Source: Cyclobacterium jeungdonense (GTDB lineage: Bacteria; Bacteroidota; Bacteroidia; Cytophagales; Cyclobacteriaceae). Taken from it: DNA of 64,000 nt. The translations under genes were made by a program, and so were the position numbers. Where the stretch lies: contig NZ_WMCD01000001.1 in NCBI RefSeq assembly GCF_010994275.1, positions 806,001 through 870,000 on the forward strand, written 5' to 3'. Of the stretch, positions 54,988 through 62,426 are shown one piece after another. Below the pieces are notes generated by a model, which saw only the letters and a program-made list of their open reading frames with translations, searched no databases and was not told where the DNA came from. Each line of letters starts with the position of its first letter. Position 1 is the first letter of the stretch.

Positions 54988-56523
54988 TTACTCTTTTTGA
55001 TAGCGATTATTTTCCAATATCAACACATTGGGGACTTCGTCGATGCCTCGAATAAGAAGTTTTGTATACTCTAGGGTATTGTGGGCATAGGAGCCCAATA
55101 CGATATCCTGGTCTCCATCACCGTCTATATCTCCCACATCCATGGTTAACCATTTTCCTAAGGCAGCCTCAGGGATGACTTTGGGTGTAAAAATTAGCTT
55201 GCCCTTATTTTCAAAAAAAAGGAATTGCTGTTCCGGGTTTTCAAGCTCATCATAAAATGCGATCGTCGCCAGGTCTAAATCCCCATCTTCATCAAAGTCT
55301 AAAGCCATTGCTTTTGCTGCGCCATACTGTGGATAAAACCAGGCTTCTTCAAATACTCCATTTCCCCTGTTTTCATAAATACGGAAGCCATGGTATGGTT
55401 TGGGTACGGAAGAGTAATCCCAATTATCCCCATTGCTTATAAGCAGGTCCAATTCTCCGTCTGCATTAAGGTCTTGCAATTCAAAATAGCTGGAACCCAT
55501 TACAGGCGAAAAGGAAAGCAAAACTTGCTCGTTATCGAATTGTCCGTTTCCCTTATTGTAAAAAACGGATACCCGTTCCCTACCCTGGCAAAAAAGTGCC
55601 ACGATATCGGGTTTTCCGTCCCGGTTAATGTCACCTATTTCTATTTTCCTGGCGCCCGCTCCGCCAAGCTGAATCGGAGTGGATGAAAAATCCCCGTCCC
55701 TATAGATGGAAAGGTTTCCTCCATTATGGCCATAGTTACAAATTAGGAAATCGGCTTTCCCATCCTTTTCAAGGTCTTCCCAAATACCATATACAGGCCT
55801 CCCTAGCTGATCTATAACCCTGTTCCAGGCGTTGGCCATTAAGTCCATTTCATAAACCGCACCTTGAGAAAGATCACTTGGGGCTATGGAGCCAATGGTA
55901 ATGAAATTATAAACGTTCGGAGCTTTCTTGATAAAGTGTATAGCCGGACTATTTATCGAAGGAAGTGTAAAAAGCTCATCGTTTCGATCTTTTACATAAA
56001 GCTGATTGGTAGTAGCATCTGAAATAAAGAGTTCCCTTCTTTCTTCATTGATCGCCACCAGACTGGTTTTTGGACTTTTAATGCCTTCAATGAATAGCTT
56101 CTTTGCTGTAAAGTGATGAAGGGGTTCAGGGCTTTCTTTCGTTTTTTGAGGGAGTAAGGCATTTGGAGCTTCGGCAACGTAAAAATCGATTATCGCCTGA
56201 AAGTCATCGGTGCTAACTTGTGAAAATGACGGGTATACCCCCAGCTTTTTCTGGACGGCAATCTCTTCCTCCGTTTTATCCTCCCAAACACCCAGGCTAT
56301 CCTGAGCCGCCTGATCTCCCATCAACGCGGCCATCTGCGGCAAGACCTGGTTTTTCCATACCCCTTTTGGTAAAAGGGAAGGCGATGGATAAGCATGACA
56401 GCTAGCGCAGTAGCTTTCGGCCAAAACCCTTCCTTTTAGCAAACGATCAGCTTGTGCCTGAACGGTAAAGCTGCACTGCGAAATAAAAAACCCAATGGTA
56501 AGCCCTTTACGGATTAGCGCCAT
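54988..56523 (-). CDS. Secreted cytochrome c fused to FG-GAP/VCBS repeats
   Basis: 511 residues. A signal peptide (about 1-24) precedes a class I cytochrome c domain with haem motif C39-A-S-C42-H43 and a possible Met ligand around 'VLPQMAALMGD'. From about 150 to the end there are FG-GAP/VCBS repeats forming a beta-propeller: repeated Asp-rich calcium loops 'DLEKDGKADFLICNYG', 'DINRDGKPDIVALFCQG', 'DLNADGELDLLISNGD', 'DFDEDGDLDLATIAFYD' and 'DIDGDGDQDIVLGSYA'. The fusion resembles PVC/Bacteroidota proteins that link periplasmic electron transfer to a surface propeller. The redox partner is unknown. Confidence 0.9.
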   Translation of the reverse strand: MALIRKGLTIGFFISQCSFTVQAQADRLLKGRVLAESYCASCHAYPSPSLLPKGVWKNQVLPQMAALMGDQAAQDSLGVWEDKTEEEIAVQKKLGVYPSFSQVSTDDFQAIIDFYVAEAPNALLPQKTKESPEPLHHFTAKKLFIEGIKSPKTSLVAINEERRELFISDATTNQLYVKDRNDELFTLPSINSPAIHFIKKAPNVYNFITIGSIAPSDLSQGAVYEMDLMANAWNRVIDQLGRPVYGIWEDLEKDGKADFLICNYGHNGGNLSIYRDGDFSSTPIQLGGAGARKIEIGDINRDGKPDIVALFCQGRERVSVFYNKGNGQFDNEQVLLSFSPVMGSSYFELQDLNADGELDLLISNGDNWDYSSVPKPYHGFRIYENRGNGVFEEAWFYPQYGAAKAMALDFDEDGDLDLATIAFYDELENPEQQFLFFENKGKLIFTPKVIPEAALGKWLTMDVGDIDGDGDQDIVLGSYAHNTLEYTKLLIRGIDEVPNVLILENNRYQKE

Positions 56524-56673
56524 TTCTCAATTCAATAAAATTCTTTTTTACGATACAATTCTTCCGATTATGAAAGTTAGTTTTTTTTCTAGTTCCGGAA
56601 GTTAATTTTTAAATGATTGTTTGAATTTAATGAGCGCAAGGCGTATTTTCGGATGTTATTTAAAAATCAAACC

Positions 56674-56949
56674 ATGACCGAATTACAAGAATTCATTGAA
56701 GCTTATTCGGATTTACTGAAATCAGATGATGTCATTGTTCACTGTGATAATGATGGAAACATTTATTCCACTATTGAAGCTGCTTATGCTGCTAAGAAAT
56801 CAGGTAAATCCATTGAACTCATAAACCTCAAGGAAACCGCGATGGAGGAACTGAATGATATGGGAATTACCAAATCGGAGGCTTCTCAAATGGTACAATT
56901 GCTGGAATTCTTGTATTCCGGCAAAAGAGGTAGAAAATCAAAGCGGTAG
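56674..56949 (+). CDS. Short conserved hypothetical protein
   Basis: 91 residues from the ATG at 56674; the open frame extends to a TTG at 56617. Small acidic-then-basic cytoplasmic protein: 'MTELQEFIEAYSDLLKSDD', then 'VIVHCDNDGNIYSTIEAAY' (a strand-turn that reads like a small alpha/beta unit), a helix 'LKETAMEELNDMGITKSEAS' and a basic tail 'SGKRGRKSKR'. No family recognised. The codon use and the isolated position between divergent or unrelated genes are unremarkable. Confidence 0.55.
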   Translation: MTELQEFIEAYSDLLKSDDVIVHCDNDGNIYSTIEAAYAAKKSGKSIELINLKETAMEELNDMGITKSEASQMVQLLEFLYSGKRGRKSKR

Positions 56950-57122
56950 TCAATTTCCCGGCCAAGTGTAGGGTATGGTTGCACCCTCCGTTTTCCCAGC
57001 CATTTTCAAATCATAAGAAATAATCGATTATTTGTCTTTTTATAGAAATTCACCTTCATTAAACTCAAATGCTTACTACATGAAATCGAGCATGACGCAA
57101 GCGACCCACGGAGGGATGATTA

Positions 57123-57641
57123 TAACGCATACGAGATTCCACCAAGGTAAGCTTTGTAGCCTATAAAACCACGGACAAAGTGCCCGTTGGCGGCAAATTT
57201 AACGAAATTACCATTTCTAATTTTGGATCCGGGGACACCACATTGGAAGCCATGGATGGCACGGAATTCAGCATTCCAGTCAGCAGTTTGTTTTCCAACG
57301 ATCCGACAGGAACCAGGGATCCGAAAATCCTGGAATTTTTCTTTGGAGCGCTGGAAAATACGGAGTTGATTTCTGGGGTATTTAAGGTAGGAGCTGATAA
57401 TCAATGTTCCATTGATGTAACGCTAAGTGGACAGACCGAGACCATTCCGCTGACCTATTCCACCGTTAACGACACCAAATTTATTTTTGATGGTGTAATG
57501 GAACTGGCCAATTGGGATGCGTTGGGAGCCGTGGCTTCCATCAATAAAGCCTGTGAAGCATTGCATACCGGTACTGATGGTATCAGCAAAACCAGGAGTG
57601 AAGTAGCTATCCATACAGAAGTGCTACTGGCTAAAAAGTAA
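57123..57641 (+). pseudogene. YceI-like protein with a damaged 5' end
   Basis: The coding body reads 'KVSFVAYKTTDKVPVGGKF' then 'NEITISNFGSGDTTLEAMDG', 'SSLFSNDPTGTRDPKI', 'GVFKVGADNQCSIDVTLSG' and ends 'IHTEVLLAKK', a YceI-like lipocalin beta-barrel of normal C-terminal length. No acceptable start lies before 'KVSF'; the first in-frame start codon, a GTG at 57180, cuts off the first strand. In a neighbouring frame, directly upstream, 'DDYNAYEIPP' looks like the expected preceding residues, so one frameshift near 57140 separates the parts. The signal peptide is also missing. YceI proteins bind isoprenoid-like lipids in the periplasm. A 153-residue product from 57180 would lack export and one strand. 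Confidence 0.65.
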
Positions 57642-57673
57642 CCTTCTCGCAGAAAGTCGACAAACCTTTCTCG

Positions 57674-57708
57674 CCCACATCAAAATACAAATTTGATGTG
57701 GGTTTTTT
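57674..57708 (+). terminator. Strong Rho-independent terminator after the YceI-like gene
   Basis: An 11-bp perfect stem (CCCACATCAAA, 57674-57684, with TTTGATGTGGG, 57692-57702), a 7-base loop, then TTTTTT. It lies 33 bases after the TAA. Confidence 0.9.
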
Positions 57709-58178
57709 CTTGTTTACCTGCCAAAACCTTGCGGCATATGGCCGACGGGGTACCGTACCCACTACACCCTCCTTTCCTCTGGCTGCATAAAAGAACGAAA
57801 GCCTCAGGATACCGTTTTAAATGGCCTTTAGCTAATGTTATCCTAAATCTAACCTTCCACTTAGGAGCTTATATACCCCGTACCGTTGCAAACAATATTC
57901 TTGCTTTTCGGCAAGAAAAACTGTGCCTATATAATTGTATAGAAAACCAGGCAAAAAATATCCGAGAATCAGCTCAACCCGAAACCTAACATAAATGTAA
58001 GATTTAATTAAGTCTATCTTAAGCAAATCTTAAGACTATATGTTGATCTTTATACTATCGTTTTTCCCAATTGCTTTAGATGAATGTTCCATGTGATCCT
58101 GATCTATTTTGACTTATTTTTCTGGGGGTGAAAATAAAAACTTCTGGAAATAATTTGTAACTTAAAAAAAACGAAACC
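57709..58178. other. 470-bp gap without a supported gene; contains an inverted repeat
   Basis: The open frames here have no coding character. Two structures are visible: a 7-bp hairpin TTCTTGC/GCAAGAA at 57898-57917 without a T-run, and TCTTAAG-CAAAT-CTTAAGA at 58017-58035, a palindrome that could be an operator for the DUF2231-like gene about 145 bases downstream. The last 60 bases are AT-rich with TAATTTG, one base short of a -7 element. Confidence 0.5.
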
Positions 58179-58634
58179 ATGAACTCAGCACATCTCCACC
58201 TCGTCCTCAACCATTTCCCGATCATAATCCCTATCATCGGAATACTTATTCTGATAGCCGGATTTTTTCTCAAGTCGGAAATCCTTAAAAAAACTGCTTT
58301 TGGATTGTTTATTCTTGGGGCTCTATTCACCCTTCCCGCATTCGGCACAGGAGAAGATGCTGAAGATATCGTCGAAAATCTTCCGGGTATCGAAGAAGAG
58401 TACATTGAGGCCCACGAGGAGGTTGCAGAGACGTTTGCCTACCTTTCTTATGGTTTGGGAATATTGTCAATCATCGGTTTTTGGGCAAGCTGGAAAGAAA
58501 AATCCTTTGCCAATTATCTCTCTATCGCTGTTTTGCTATTTGCGCTAGTGGTGCTGTATTTCGGGAAAGAAACCGGGACAACCGGCGGTGAAATCAGACA
58601 CCCTGAAATCCGGGAAGGGTTTGTTGTCGAGTAA
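58179..58634 (+). CDS. Small membrane protein, DUF2231-like
   Basis: 151 residues with four TM helices: 'NHFPIIIPIIGILILIAGFF', 'TAFGLFILGALFTLPAFGTG', 'TFAYLSYGLGILSIIGFW' and 'YLSIAVLLFALVVLYFGKE'. The opening 'MNSAHLHLVLNHFP' and the histidine in 'YIEAHEEVAE' are placed like possible haem ligands of DUF2231 proteins, small four-helix quinone- or cytochrome-like membrane proteins. No partner gene is adjacent. Function unknown. Confidence 0.75.
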   Translation: MNSAHLHLVLNHFPIIIPIIGILILIAGFFLKSEILKKTAFGLFILGALFTLPAFGTGEDAEDIVENLPGIEEEYIEAHEEVAETFAYLSYGLGILSIIGFWASWKEKSFANYLSIAVLLFALVVLYFGKETGTTGGEIRHPEIREGFVVE

Positions 58635-58775
58635 ACAAGTGCATCGTCAAAAATAATAGCCTATACTGACCAAGATGTCAATGCTAACCAGGCGGCTTTT
58701 GACAGCAATTAGTTGGAAGAGAGGTCCTATTTGCACATTTTGAGCAACCTATCCGGATCGCAAGATTAAGTATGC

Positions 58776-61220
58776 TTAATCTTCATCCAATATAGAATCA
58801 ACCAAGGCGTCAATGTCTTGCAAATGCGCTTTCATTAAGTCGGATCCATATCTGTGCGCAGCAGACCTGGCAGCCTTTTGAATTTCCTTTAATTCAACTC
58901 TGACCAAGGCACTAATATCCGATCGGTTTTTGGCATCATTTATCATTAACTTTTCCAGCCTTATTACATGCTCCCGCTGTAAGTTTCTCCTAAAAGCGTC
59001 AATGTTTTTAGTGTCTGAAAGTTCCGACCATATCCCCTTTCTCAATTCTGAAAGCATAGATGATAGGGTGTACGCCTCATTTCCATTTAATGCTTCATTT
59101 TCAATCATTCTCTTCATTTTGCCCTCTTGCAGCAGACTGCTTAACTGTCCCGATTGTAGGCTTCTGACTTTGGCCAATGCACCCGAAGCTTCAATGTTTT
59201 GCAATATGTCATCCTGTAAAAGCCAGTCGGGCGTCACAAATACATTTTTATTAATGAATTTCAGGGCCTCTTGCTGCTGGTTTTTTTCTATATGCGAATA
59301 GACAACACCCGACTGATCGGTGGTTTTGTATTCCTGATAAATGCCACCTATTAGCATATTCACATGTCCGGCATATCGAGACCAAACACTTAACAGTTCT
59401 CCGTATAGTTCGTCAAGATCGTCATAGGCCTCACCAGGAGTGCTCGTCCATTCTTTTAGATTTTTTGCTACAATTTTGAGGTTAGAAAGTCCATAGCTAC
59501 TGGCTTTAATTGGATCGTTTCCTACCGATTCAGTCTGTGAACTTGGATCATATGCGTTATAGCTACCGAAAAGATAGCGCGCGTCGCCCGCCTTATCACT
59601 TATCCATTTATTCAGCGTAACTTTTTCATCCTCTGCTGACTCCACACCACTGATTACCCTGTATCCCCAGTTAATTGCATATTTATCATAAGGTCCGAGC
59701 ATTCGCACCCAGCGCACACCCTCATCCCCAGGTTGTGCAACATAATTATACCGGGTATAGTCCATAATAGAAGCTGCCAATCCCCATTTTTGCGTGAATG
59801 TTGCCGAGCGTAAAGAGTCAGTTGGATAGGAATAGCTCGCTTTCATATTATGCGGCAGGCCAAGGGCGTGTCCCACTTCATGAGCGATCACCATTCTCAT
59901 CATTTCGCCTATTTCTGCCTCGGGTGTATTCAATGTTCTCGCAAGCGGGTTAGCTGCTCCCGTTTCAAGTAGGTATCGATTTCTGTAAGAACGAATGTGA
60001 TTGTGGTACCATACAATGTCACTTTCAATAATTTCACCAGAACGAGGATCACTCACACTAGGACCCATTGCGTTTCTTGTAGTCGTTGCAATGTAACGTA
60101 TCGTTGAAAAGCGTGCATCCTCCGGGCTCCAGTTGGGATCTTCTTCTGGCGTAGGCGCCTCTTTTGCAATGATGGCATTCTTAAAACCGGCTACTTCAAA
60201 GGCTGCTTGCCAATCTTCAACGCCCTGTATAAAAAAGGGCTTCCATCGGTCGGGTGTAGCGGGATCAAGGTAGTATATGATCGGTTTTACCGGTTCCACT
60301 AATTCACCTCTGGCATAAGCTTCAGGATCCTTTGGTTCCAATCTCCAACGCCTTATATAGGTCTTTTTGTCCGCCTTAAGGGCATCCGACCCATAATCCA
60401 CCTGACTGAGGGTAAACCAACCTACTCTTTTATCATACAATCTGGGCTGCATAGGTGTTTCCGGTAGTAAATACATGGATTGACTCACCTCCAAAGAAAT
60501 GGTACCCGTCTTACTATTCGAAGGTGGCTCAGATGCAGAATAGGTCATTTCATGCCTAACTTCAACATTCTCCGGATAACTTGCCATCCTATTAATAAAA
60601 CTCCTGTTTTTTTCCAGGGCCTTTACCTTGTATTGTTGACGCATGCTTTCAGAAACGCCACTGATTGCCCTATTATCGGCTAAAAATAGATTGTTTACCG
60701 AAATGACTACCGCTGAAGAATCTGGATTAAAAGCTTCAATTTTGAAAGACTCTATAATCGGATGGTTGTTATTGGCTATGATGGAATGGTGAATGGGCAA
60801 ACTGTCATTGGCGACATTGGAATAGGAAATGGAGCGAAGTAAAATGGCGTTATTCACTCTGGACCATTGGACCACTTGCTCATTTGTTTTTGAACCGGCA
60901 TTCACATAACCACCACCGAAACCATCGGGTATTTTTGAAATCCGGGTTACCCAGAGCATATCATTCCCAAACTGAGCGAAGGGAATTTCATAATAATATT
61001 CCGATTCGACCTTATGGACTGTAAAAATACCTTCGTCAGAAATTGCCAATGAAGTAATTACGTTTGAGTATTCTTTAAAAGATGAATCCCTTTGGCTTGA
61101 ATTATCAGTTGTTACAGGGATGTTTTCTTCCCTATTTTTATTCTTTTTCTTTTGGCTGTACCCCGTTTGAACAGACATTACCAGCCCTATCAATACGATA
61201 CTTGAAACAATATTTTTCAT
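58776..61220 (-). CDS. Secreted zinc-dependent metalloprotease (DUF5117/DUF4953 type)
   Basis: 814 residues with a signal peptide ('IVSSIVLIGLVMSVQTGYSQ'). The order is DUF5118/DUF5117-like N-terminal beta regions ('YYYEIPFAQFGNDMLWVTRI', 'FKIEAFNPDSSAVVISVNNL'), then a zincin domain. It has 'GVEDWQAAFEVAGFKNAI', 'DARFSTIRYIATT' and the extended metzincin motif 'HEVGHALGLPHN' (about 450), followed by 'SIMDYTRYNYVAQPGD', the Met-turn. A helical C-terminal region completes it. The length is normal. The family is common in Bacteroidota and some have TonB-linked or nutrient roles; the substrate is unknown. A TATTTTTG -7-like element lies about 25 bases upstream of the start. Confidence 0.9.
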   Translation of the reverse strand: MKNIVSSIVLIGLVMSVQTGYSQKKKNKNREENIPVTTDNSSQRDSSFKEYSNVITSLAISDEGIFTVHKVESEYYYEIPFAQFGNDMLWVTRISKIPDGFGGGYVNAGSKTNEQVVQWSRVNNAILLRSISYSNVANDSLPIHHSIIANNNHPIIESFKIEAFNPDSSAVVISVNNLFLADNRAISGVSESMRQQYKVKALEKNRSFINRMASYPENVEVRHEMTYSASEPPSNSKTGTISLEVSQSMYLLPETPMQPRLYDKRVGWFTLSQVDYGSDALKADKKTYIRRWRLEPKDPEAYARGELVEPVKPIIYYLDPATPDRWKPFFIQGVEDWQAAFEVAGFKNAIIAKEAPTPEEDPNWSPEDARFSTIRYIATTTRNAMGPSVSDPRSGEIIESDIVWYHNHIRSYRNRYLLETGAANPLARTLNTPEAEIGEMMRMVIAHEVGHALGLPHNMKASYSYPTDSLRSATFTQKWGLAASIMDYTRYNYVAQPGDEGVRWVRMLGPYDKYAINWGYRVISGVESAEDEKVTLNKWISDKAGDARYLFGSYNAYDPSSQTESVGNDPIKASSYGLSNLKIVAKNLKEWTSTPGEAYDDLDELYGELLSVWSRYAGHVNMLIGGIYQEYKTTDQSGVVYSHIEKNQQQEALKFINKNVFVTPDWLLQDDILQNIEASGALAKVRSLQSGQLSSLLQEGKMKRMIENEALNGNEAYTLSSMLSELRKGIWSELSDTKNIDAFRRNLQREHVIRLEKLMINDAKNRSDISALVRVELKEIQKAARSAAHRYGSDLMKAHLQDIDALVDSILDED

Positions 61221-61243
61221 TTTGTCTTGATTTTAGGAGGTAG

Positions 61244-61251
61244 CAAAAATA
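61244..61251 (-). promoter_or_regulatory. Possible -7 element of the metalloprotease gene
   Basis: On the minus strand TATTTTTG fits TAnnTTTG and ends 24 bases before the ATG at 61220. No clear TTG is seen at the -33 distance, so the assignment is tentative. Confidence 0.35.
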
Positions 61252-61420
61252 TAAATATAATTGAGAGGGCAGAAGCATTGCCTAAATGGAAAACAGCAGA
61301 ATTATCGAATTGCCCTGAAATTGATTAAAAAGATGGGTCAAAATGGTCCTTTTTTCTACCCTCAGTTTGATATCAGCTTGGGCAGTCATGGACCGTGTGG
61401 CAATTATTTTTCCTAAACGC

Positions 61421-61470
61421 TAAAAATAAAAAACCCCATAAAAAGCCTTGTTTCAGCTTTAAATGGGGTT
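61421..61470 (-). terminator. Terminator of tRNA-Ser
   Basis: On the minus strand, AACCCCAT and ATGGGGTT (61432-61439 and 61463-61470 on plus) pair, with an inner AAAGC/GCTTT stem, and are followed by a T-run (plus-strand A, 61421-61433). It begins six bases after the tRNA 3' end. Confidence 0.85.
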
Positions 61471-61475
61471 ATTCG

Positions 61476-61564
61476 TAGAGAGTGGGGGATTCGAACCCCC
61501 GGTACGCTGTTAAGCGTACGACAGTTTAGCAAACTGCTGGTTTAAGCCACTCACCCAACTCTCT
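61476..61564 (-). tRNA. tRNA-Ser (anticodon GCT)
   Basis: The minus strand folds as a class II tRNA. Acceptor AGAGAGT (61564-61558) pairs with ACTCTCT (61483-61477). The anticodon arm is GCAGT-TTGCTAA-ACTGT with anticodon GCT, reading AGC/AGT serine codons. The long variable arm GTACGC-TTAACA-GCGTAC is diagnostic for serine. The T arm is CGGGGG-TTCGAAT-CCCCC. The CCA tail is not encoded. Promoter and terminator are both visible. Confidence 0.95.
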
Positions 61565-61615
61565 AATTGGCTTGACTTATTTTCAAATTCTTCGCCCTAC
61601 TGGCAAACAACGATG

Positions 61616-61649
61616 CAAATATAAACCAATATTCCCCAATTTAACAAAA
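61616..61649 (-). promoter_or_regulatory. Bacteroidota-type promoter of tRNA-Ser
   Basis: On the minus strand TTTTG (61649-61645) is followed after 21 bases by TATATTTG (61623-61616), an exact TAnnTTTG -7 element. Transcription would start about 45 bases before the mature 5' end of the tRNA. Confidence 0.65.
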
Positions 61650-61814
61650 CGAATTCTCTAAAAATCTGCATTTTTTTGGGCCTGCACCTCTAATCGATTT
61701 TAAGCCAGTAGCCTATCCCCTACCCACTTTTTTTTCAAATACAACCAATCACGTAATCCCGCTTTTGAAATCGGGCGAATATGCCTTTCTTTGCACCCGA
61801 TACACGTGCTACCC

Positions 61815-62426
61815 ATGAAAATAATCGCCATCGGCCGTAACTACGCCGCACATATAGAAGAACTCCAAAATGAAAAGCCTACCGAACCGGTGGTTTTTCT
61901 CAAACCGGATACGGCGTTGCTAAAACACAACGCCCCTTTTTACCATCCGGAGTTTTCGGAGGACATTCACCACGAAGTGGAATTGGTATTGAAAATCAAA
62001 AAAGAAGGCAAGTACATTAACAAAAAGTTTGCACATACCTATTACGATGAAATCGGTATTGGCATTGATTTTACCGCCCGGGACCTGCAGCGAAAATGCA
62101 AGGAAAAAGGCCTGCCTTGGGAAATTGCCAAGGCCTTTAACGGCTCGGCTCCTGTAGGAGAATTTAGACCGATTGCCAATTTCCCCAATGTAGCCGATAT
62201 TAATTTTCACCTGGATGTGAATGGAGAACGCCGGCAAACCGGCAATACTTCCCTGTTGATTTTTCCTTTTGATGTGATTTTGGCTTATGTATCGCAGTTT
62301 TTTACGCTTAAAACAGGAGATCTGATTTTTACCGGTACCCCCGCCGGTGTCGGAAAAGTAGCCATTGGGGATCGGTTGGAGGCTTATGTGGAGCAAGAAA
62401 AATTACTAGACTTTGAAGTTAAATAA
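61815..62426 (+). CDS. Fumarylacetoacetate hydrolase family protein
   Basis: 203 residues from the ATG at 61815, which gives the natural 'MKIIAIGRNYAAH' opening; the upstream ATG at 61791 only adds a tail. FAH fold motifs are complete: 'PVVFLKPDTAL', 'HHEVELVLKI' with metal ligands E54 and E56, 'IGIGIDFTARDLQ' with D85, 'KAFNGSAPVG', 'LIFPFDVILAYVSQFFTLK' and 'GDLIFTGTPAGVG'. Members are acylpyruvate hydrolases or oxaloacetate decarboxylases/tautomerases of central metabolism (FAHD1-like). The M23 peptidase gene overlaps its end by 14 bases, so the two are translationally linked. Confidence 0.92.
   Translation: MKIIAIGRNYAAHIEELQNEKPTEPVVFLKPDTALLKHNAPFYHPEFSEDIHHEVELVLKIKKEGKYINKKFAHTYYDEIGIGIDFTARDLQRKCKEKGLPWEIAKAFNGSAPVGEFRPIANFPNVADINFHLDVNGERRQTGNTSLLIFPFDVILAYVSQFFTLKTGDLIFTGTPAGVGKVAIGDRLEAYVEQEKLLDFEVK

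Noticed and set aside
57693..57989. 98-codon frame after the YceI-like gene
   Set aside because: It starts inside the terminator hairpin and has no coding character.
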